DNA of 64,000 nt from Glaesserella sp041814905. GTDB lineage: Bacteria > Pseudomonadota > Gammaproteobacteria > Enterobacterales > Pasteurellaceae. Below, piece by piece: positions 60,118 to 64,000 of the stretch. Every line of letters starts with the position of its first letter. Position 1 is the stretch's first letter. The notes beneath the pieces were generated by a model, which saw only the letters and a program-made list of their open reading frames with translations, was not told the origin of the DNA and searched no databases. Location: assembly GCF_041814905.1 (NCBI RefSeq), contig NZ_JBGXYA010000009.1, forward strand, positions 1 to 64,000. The letters run 5' to 3'. The position numbers were made by a program, and so were the translations under genes.

Positions 60118-60633
60118 ATGAAAAAATCATTTCTTTTATTACCTTTAGTTGCAATCGTATTAGCGGGCTGTTCAAATTCATCCAATGACACAGCAGCTGC
60201 AGAAGTTACTGATGCAAATAGTTCATGGCAGACAGAAGTACAACAAACCGAAATGCCAAGTTCTATGGCTCAACCGGTTTATAACAATACCCAGCCAACG
60301 TATAATAATACGCAACCGACGTATTCCGCACCGCAACCGACTGCCGGTACGACTTACCCGGCAACGCAACAACCAAACTATAATCAAAGCGGTTATGGTC
60401 AGCAAACCGAAACTGTCGGTGGTTGCCAAGTCGTTCGCGATGCAAACAATGCACCGGTTTACGGTCAAATTCAGAAAGGTTGTTATACCGGTGACAGTTA
60501 TACCGTCGGTAAAGGCGATACCATGTTCTTGGTTGCCTATTTAACGGGCAGTAGTGTGAATAATATTGCCGCATTAAACAATATGAGCGAACCGTATCAA
60601 CTTCGCGTCGGACAAGTACTCCGCGTCAGATAG
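60118..60633 (+). CDS. LysM-domain lipoprotein (NlpD-like, without peptidase domain)
   Basis: This 171-residue protein has lipobox LAGC (Cys18) and a Q/N/P/T-rich linker with repeats of NTQPTY. One C-terminal LysM domain follows (YTVGKGDTMFLVAY to LRVGQVLRVR, about 128-171). The N-terminus and the WQTEVQQTEMPSSM block closely match the start of nlpD 100 nt downstream (WQTDVQNTEMPNSM), so this looks like a tandem paralogue lacking the M23 domain. It probably binds peptidoglycan. A weak stem-loop (60654-60681) follows. Confidence 0.88.
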   Translation: MKKSFLLLPLVAIVLAGCSNSSNDTAAAEVTDANSSWQTEVQQTEMPSSMAQPVYNNTQPTYNNTQPTYSAPQPTAGTTYPATQQPNYNQSGYGQQTETVGGCQVVRDANNAPVYGQIQKGCYTGDSYTVGKGDTMFLVAYLTGSSVNNIAALNNMSEPYQLRVGQVLRVR

Positions 60634-60734
60634 TTGTCGGATAGATATAACAAAAGGGGACCTAAAGGTGCCCTGTTGTCGTTTTGAGTAAGGTACTCAA
60701 TTAGCGTCTTTCGATTCTATAAAAGGATATACAA

Positions 60735-61949
60735 ATGAAAAAATCGTTTTTGGTATTACCATTAACAACATTAATCTTAGCTGCGTGTGGTTCAAATAAT
60801 CCCGCACCAGTAGTCAGTGCTGATGGCTCGGATTTAACTCCCGGTGTCATGCAACCTGTTTCAGGTACAGGTGCAACGGATACGAGCTATGGCTGGCAAA
60901 CCGATGTACAAAATACAGAAATGCCAAATTCAATGACTACATCGGCTCCTCAACCGGTGGTACAACAGCCGCAACCGGTATATCAGGCTCCGCAACCCGT
61001 AGTACAGCAACCACAGCCTGTGGTACAACAACCACAACCGGTTGCTCAGCCGCAACCCGTAGCGCAAACGACTACGCCGGTAAAAAAACAGGTTTCGCAA
61101 GATTTCACGATTCCGCGCGATGAGAAAAATGCCCCGATTTACAGCCAAATCGATAAAGGCTTCTACAACGGTGACACCTATACCGTTCGTAAGGGCGATA
61201 CGATGTTCTTAATCGCATATATTGCCGGTAAAGACGTCAAAGAAATTGCGGCATTGAATAACATGAGTGAACCGTATCAGTTACGTATCGGGCAAACACT
61301 AAAATTGAGCAATGAACCGGCGAAAGCTGCACCGACAAAACAAACCGCACAGCAAATACAAGCGCCAAAACCGGTTGAACCTACAGTGACTTACACTCAA
61401 GCGCCATACGGTACGGCTTATGGTTCCGACGGCACAGTGACCGGTCCGGTTAAAGCCGGTACGGGAGCTGCGGCAGGAGCAGGAGTGACAGCGACGGCAG
61501 GAACAACCACGCCGACAGTGACGGCAACGGCGGGAGATCAAACTACTCGTACAACCACGCCGGCGCCGGCAGTGTCATCCATTAAATGGCAGTGGCCGAC
61601 GCAAGGCAGAGTAGTTTCCGGTTTCTCTTCTGCGGAAGGTGGTAATAAAGGTATTGATATTGCAGGCAACAAAGGTCAAGCGGTTAAAGCTGCCGCCGCA
61701 GGTCGTGTTGTCTATGCCGGCAATGCTTTACAAGGCTACGGTAATTTAATCATCATAAAACACAGTGATGATTTCCTCAGTGCTTATGCGCATAACGACA
61801 GCATTAAAGTGGATGAACAAGACAACGTGAAAGCGGGTGAAACCATTGCAACGTTAGGTAGCACCGGAACCAACAGTAACAAACTGCACTTTGAAATCCG
61901 TTACCAAGGCAAATCCGTTGACCCGACACGTTATTTACCGAGACAATAA
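60735..61949 (+). CDS. nlpD: Murein hydrolase activator lipoprotein NlpD (LppB)
   Basis: This 404-residue protein has lipobox LAAC (Cys18), a P/Q/V repeat region (about 70-115), LysM (about 150-195), an A/T/G-rich linker (200-280) and a C-terminal LytM/M23 domain. The M23 metal ligands are degenerate: NKGIDIAG replaces the HxGxD-type block, while AYAHNDS and LHFEIRY remain. This matches E. coli NlpD, which activates AmiC instead of cutting itself. It acts at the outer membrane in cell separation. A double uptake-signal hairpin ends it. Confidence 0.94.
   Translation: MKKSFLVLPLTTLILAACGSNNPAPVVSADGSDLTPGVMQPVSGTGATDTSYGWQTDVQNTEMPNSMTTSAPQPVVQQPQPVYQAPQPVVQQPQPVVQQPQPVAQPQPVAQTTTPVKKQVSQDFTIPRDEKNAPIYSQIDKGFYNGDTYTVRKGDTMFLIAYIAGKDVKEIAALNNMSEPYQLRIGQTLKLSNEPAKAAPTKQTAQQIQAPKPVEPTVTYTQAPYGTAYGSDGTVTGPVKAGTGAAAGAGVTATAGTTTPTVTATAGDQTTRTTTPAPAVSSIKWQWPTQGRVVSGFSSAEGGNKGIDIAGNKGQAVKAAAAGRVVYAGNALQGYGNLIIIKHSDDFLSAYAHNDSIKVDEQDNVKAGETIATLGSTGTNSNKLHFEIRYQGKSVDPTRYLPRQ
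60943..61063 (+). repeat. Low-complexity PQPVVQ-coding repeat in nlpD
   Basis: About seven imperfect units coding PQPVVQQ/PQPVYQA/PQPVAQ, with CAACC-GTGGTACAACA-type DNA repeated in 12-24 bp steps. Unit number could vary between strains without a frameshift. Confidence 0.75.
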
Positions 61950-61987
61950 ACGCAATAAATTATTTTTGCAAAAAATCGGCGCAATCC

Positions 61988-62022
61988 GACCGCTTGTAGC
62001 CTTTACAAGCGGTCATTTTTTA
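61988..62022 (+). terminator. nlpD terminator made of two opposed uptake signals
   Basis: GACCGCTTGTA and TACAAGCGGTC (11 bp, perfect) with a 5-nt loop, then ATTTTTTAT. Both 9-mers (61989 and 62005) are perfect, and each has TTGCAAA at 17 nt on its outer side. Confidence 0.9.
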
Positions 62023-62036
62023 TAGGAAATTTGCAA

Positions 62037-62597
62037 ATGACCACAAGATGCAGTTGGGCTGGTGACAGCGAAATGTATATCCATTATCATGATAACGAAT
62101 GGGGCAAACCTGAATTTAACAGTTTGAAATTATTTGAAAAAATCTGTCTTGAAGGTCAACAAGCGGGGCTTTCTTGGATCACCGTACTGAAAAAACGCGA
62201 TGCCTACCGCGAAGCATTCCACCAATTTAATCCGCAAAAAATCGCACAGATGACGGAAAGCGATATGGATAAGCTAATGCAAAATGCAGGGTTAATCCGC
62301 CATCGTGCTAAATTGGACGCGATCGTCAAAAATGCCAAAGCGTACTTGGCGATGTTGGAAAAAGGGGAAGATTTCAGTGAGTTTATTTGGGCGTTTGTCG
62401 GCGGTAAGCCGCAAATCAACGATGTCCCTACGTTAAGTGTCGTTCCGGCTAAAACGGCGGTTTCCGCCGCAATGTCAAAAGCACTGAAAAAACGCGGCTT
62501 TGTGTTTGTCGGCGAAACAACTTGCTACGCCTTTATGCAATCAATGGGTTTGGTGGACGATCATTTAAACGACTGCCATTGTAAAACCAGAGGCTGA
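62037..62597 (+). CDS. tag: DNA-3-methyladenine glycosylase I
   Basis: The ATG at 62037 (186 residues) follows TAGGAAATTTGCAA; the TTG at 62031 is rejected. The zinc ligands Cys5, His18 and the C-terminal DDHLNDCHC are in place, and RCSWAGDSEMYIHYHDNEWG aligns with the E. coli Tag start (quoted as YIHYHDNEWG). WITVLKKRDAYREAF and GFVFVGETTCYAFMQSMG are catalytic-core blocks. It removes 3-methyladenine from DNA. The start codon is created right at the end of an extended uptake signal. Confidence 0.97.
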   Translation: MTTRCSWAGDSEMYIHYHDNEWGKPEFNSLKLFEKICLEGQQAGLSWITVLKKRDAYREAFHQFNPQKIAQMTESDMDKLMQNAGLIRHRAKLDAIVKNAKAYLAMLEKGEDFSEFIWAFVGGKPQINDVPTLSVVPAKTAVSAAMSKALKKRGFVFVGETTCYAFMQSMGLVDDHLNDCHCKTRG

Positions 62598-62598
62598 T

Positions 62599-63333
62599 AT
62601 GCCGAATCCCGTGCTGGATATTGTGTTTGCCCGTAATGATGTGACGCTTCCGTCAAGCTTTGTCGATTACGGCAAGCCGACAAAACCGCTCGACCGGCTT
62701 TCCGAACCGTTGATTAACAAATGGAAAAGCCGTCGGGTTGCGCATTTTTTATTGCATCAACTTTTTAAACGTCATCAACTTGACCTCCATTTACTCCAAC
62801 AGATAAAAAGAACGGAGAGCGGTCGCCCCTTTGTTGATCACCCGAATCTTGATTTCAATATCAGCCATTCGGGAGAATGGGTAGCGGTGATACTTTCTTA
62901 TGCACAGCCGAAAAGTGTGGTGGGCATTGATATCGAACATCCGCGCAAAGTGCGCCGTGTTGACGCCTTACTCGCCTATTATGCCGGCGAGCAAGAACGG
63001 CGGGAAATCCAACATCCTGATATTCTTCCGCAGTTAACGGGAATCGACAGCCGTTTTTATCTGACTTGGTGTTTACGTGAAGCGGTGTTGAAATCTCAAG
63101 GTGTCGGCATTGTCAAATTGTCAGAAGTTCGGCATATTCCGAGTGAGCAAAAAATTGTCTCTGCTCATTGTCCGCAAGGCAAACTGTATTTTTACCCTCA
63201 ATTACCTTTTTATTTGGCATACTTTTATGCCCAACCGCAATCCGTGCTATCATCAACGCCAAAGCTGTTTGAGTGGAAAAACGGTACATTTCAATTACAA
63301 CATTCAATACCGATTATTTATCAAGTTAATTAA
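62599..63333 (+). CDS. 4'-phosphopantetheinyl transferase superfamily protein (AcpT/Sfp-like)
   Basis: This 244-residue protein has the three family motifs: LDFNISHSGEWVAV, VVGIDIEHPRK (metal-binding D-x-E) and YLTWCLREAVLKSQG (WxxKEA variant, here LREA). It is shaped like the Sfp class (about 230), not the 120-residue AcpS. It transfers phosphopantetheine from CoA to a carrier protein; the carrier is not in the window. It begins 2 nt after tag and is 9 nt before psiE. The Lys-to-Arg change in the third motif is mild. Confidence 0.86.
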   Translation: MPNPVLDIVFARNDVTLPSSFVDYGKPTKPLDRLSEPLINKWKSRRVAHFLLHQLFKRHQLDLHLLQQIKRTESGRPFVDHPNLDFNISHSGEWVAVILSYAQPKSVVGIDIEHPRKVRRVDALLAYYAGEQERREIQHPDILPQLTGIDSRFYLTWCLREAVLKSQGVGIVKLSEVRHIPSEQKIVSAHCPQGKLYFYPQLPFYLAYFYAQPQSVLSSTPKLFEWKNGTFQLQHSIPIIYQVN

Positions 63334-63342
63334 GGAGCCTTT

Positions 63343-63762
63343 ATGCCGAAAGTAAGTTTTGAAGGGCATCATTCCATACTGGGAAAGTGGATTTCGGAAA
63401 TATTTCAATGGATATTAAATATTTCTTTATTAGTTGCCGGAGCCATTCTCGCTTACGCCCTTTTTTCCGAAGCTTATGAGTTATTTAAACTGTTGATTTC
63501 CCATGGCGATAAATACCATTTTATTGAGAGAATTGTTGTCTTCTTTCTTTATTTTGAATTTTTAGCGCTGATCGTCATGTATTTCAAATATCACTATCAT
63601 TTTCCGCTGCGCTATTTTTTATATGTCGGTATTACGGCGATGATCCGTTTAATTATCGTCGATCATTCAAACCCGATGCATACGCTGTTATTCGCCCTTG
63701 CCATTTTAGTTATGGTAGTCGCCTTATTTATTGTACATTCAGAACGCTTGCGTAAAAGCTAA
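63343..63762 (+). CDS. psiE: Phosphate-starvation-inducible membrane protein PsiE
   Basis: This 139-residue protein (E. coli 136) has four hydrophobic segments. FFLYFEFLALIVMYFKYHYHFPLRYFLYVGITAMIRLIIVDH is the diagnostic block (quoted here as HFPLRYFLYVGITAMIR). Role unknown; in E. coli it is induced by phosphate limitation and regulated by cAMP-CRP. AAGGAGCC precedes the start. It follows the phosphopantetheinyl transferase and leads into nudF. Confidence 0.94.
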   Translation: MPKVSFEGHHSILGKWISEIFQWILNISLLVAGAILAYALFSEAYELFKLLISHGDKYHFIERIVVFFLYFEFLALIVMYFKYHYHFPLRYFLYVGITAMIRLIIVDHSNPMHTLLFALAILVMVVALFIVHSERLRKS

Positions 63763-63772
63763 GGAACATTCT

Positions 63773-64000
63773 ATGAGCCAGATTCGTCAATTTCAGCAAA
63801 AAGATTTAGAAATACTTCGTGAAGAGGTGGTCTATCAAGGCCACTTCACCATGAAAAAAATGTACTTCCGCCACAAACTGTTTAAAGGCGGAATGAGCGG
63901 TGAAGTGGTTCGCGAATTAATGATCAAAGGAGCAGCCTCCGCACTGATTGCCTATGATCCGGTTCGTGATAGCGTCGTCTTGGTCGAACAAGTCCGTATC
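63773..64000 (+). CDS. nudF: ADP-ribose pyrophosphatase, N-terminal part
   Basis: Only 76 codons are visible before the window ends. MSQIRQFQQKDLEILREEVVY then GMSGEVVRELMIKGAASALIAYDP and SVVLVEQVRI match the N-terminal strand and pre-Nudix region of NudF/TrgB. The Nudix box itself lies beyond the edge. The enzyme splits ADP-ribose to AMP and ribose 5-phosphate. AAGGAACATTCT is the ribosome-binding site, and psiE ends 10 nt before. Confidence 0.85.
   Translation, partial: MSQIRQFQQKDLEILREEVVYQGHFTMKKMYFRHKLFKGGMSGEVVRELMIKGAASALIAYDPVRDSVVLVEQVRI

Noticed and set aside
1..64000. CRISPR arrays, prophage, insertion sequences, toxin-antitoxin pairs, known riboswitches
   Set aside because: No regularly spaced direct repeats, no transposase or phage genes and no recognised riboswitch core in the leaders read. 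Only palindromic intergenic elements were found.

Overview
The window looks like a chromosomal segment of a Pasteurellaceae bacterium, most likely Actinobacillus sensu stricto (A. pleuropneumoniae, A. suis, A. lignieresii group). The evidence is the dense scatter of the Apl-type DNA uptake signal (ACAAGCGGT; at least 33 exact copies counted by hand against about 0.5 expected by chance), an autotransporter closely resembling Actinobacillus AasP, and gene orders shared with Haemophilus (truD-surE-yqaA-LysM lipoprotein-nlpD). Nearly all of it is core genome. I see no prophage, insertion sequence, CRISPR array or rRNA, and no convincing pseudogene.

Layout. 1-7.3 kb, mostly minus strand: ispH (cut by the window edge), lspA, glnB, an FkbM-type methyltransferase, mog, ybaN-like, a family 2 glycosyltransferase, lpxH, a DUF1523 protein, tatD-like and epmA. 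7.4-13.9 kb, plus strand: trkH, a cold shock gene, dnaK with a heat-shock promoter, a small effector-binding-domain protein, dnaJ and an MmcQ/YjbR protein. 13.9-17.6 kb, minus: yccS and two small lipoproteins, then yecM and the divergent argS. 19.6-22.7 kb, minus: the ubiE-ubiJ-ubiB ubiquinone operon. Then come hemG, mscL, a cystine-type ABC transporter, ychJ, yidC, and a monomeric isocitrate dehydrogenase.

31-38 kb: ygiW-qseB-qseC with a strong QseB/PmrA-type box; selA-selB facing the selenocysteine tRNA gene selC; and gntR directly after selC. 38-48 kb: rlmB, prfC, a DUF805 protein, tatABC, hemB, the miaA-hfq-hflX cluster and ubiF. 48-53 kb: comM (competence) and the mltG-tmk-holB operon. 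53-57.5 kb: the AasP-like subtilisin autotransporter, three identical tRNA-Lys genes and tpiA. 57.7-64 kb, plus: truD, surE, yqaA, a LysM lipoprotein, nlpD, tag, a phosphopantetheinyl transferase, psiE and the start of nudF.

The themes are quinone and haem synthesis, selenocysteine insertion, protein folding and export, envelope maintenance and competence. The most interesting non-coding observations are: (1) the uptake signal is bipartite, with a second motif TTGCAAA at an invariant 17-nt distance, and is often arranged as palindromes serving as terminators; (2) a perfect 13-bp hairpin buries the ribosome-binding site and GTG start of hflX, just after hfq; (3) a perfect CTTAAG-N5-CTTAAG operator lies ahead of ygiW-qseBC; (4) a terminator-like hairpin sits between a good -10 box and truD; (5) nested-palindrome repeat elements lie at 4.8 and 39.2 kb; (6) a lone GyrI/Cass2-like domain protein sits between dnaK and dnaJ.
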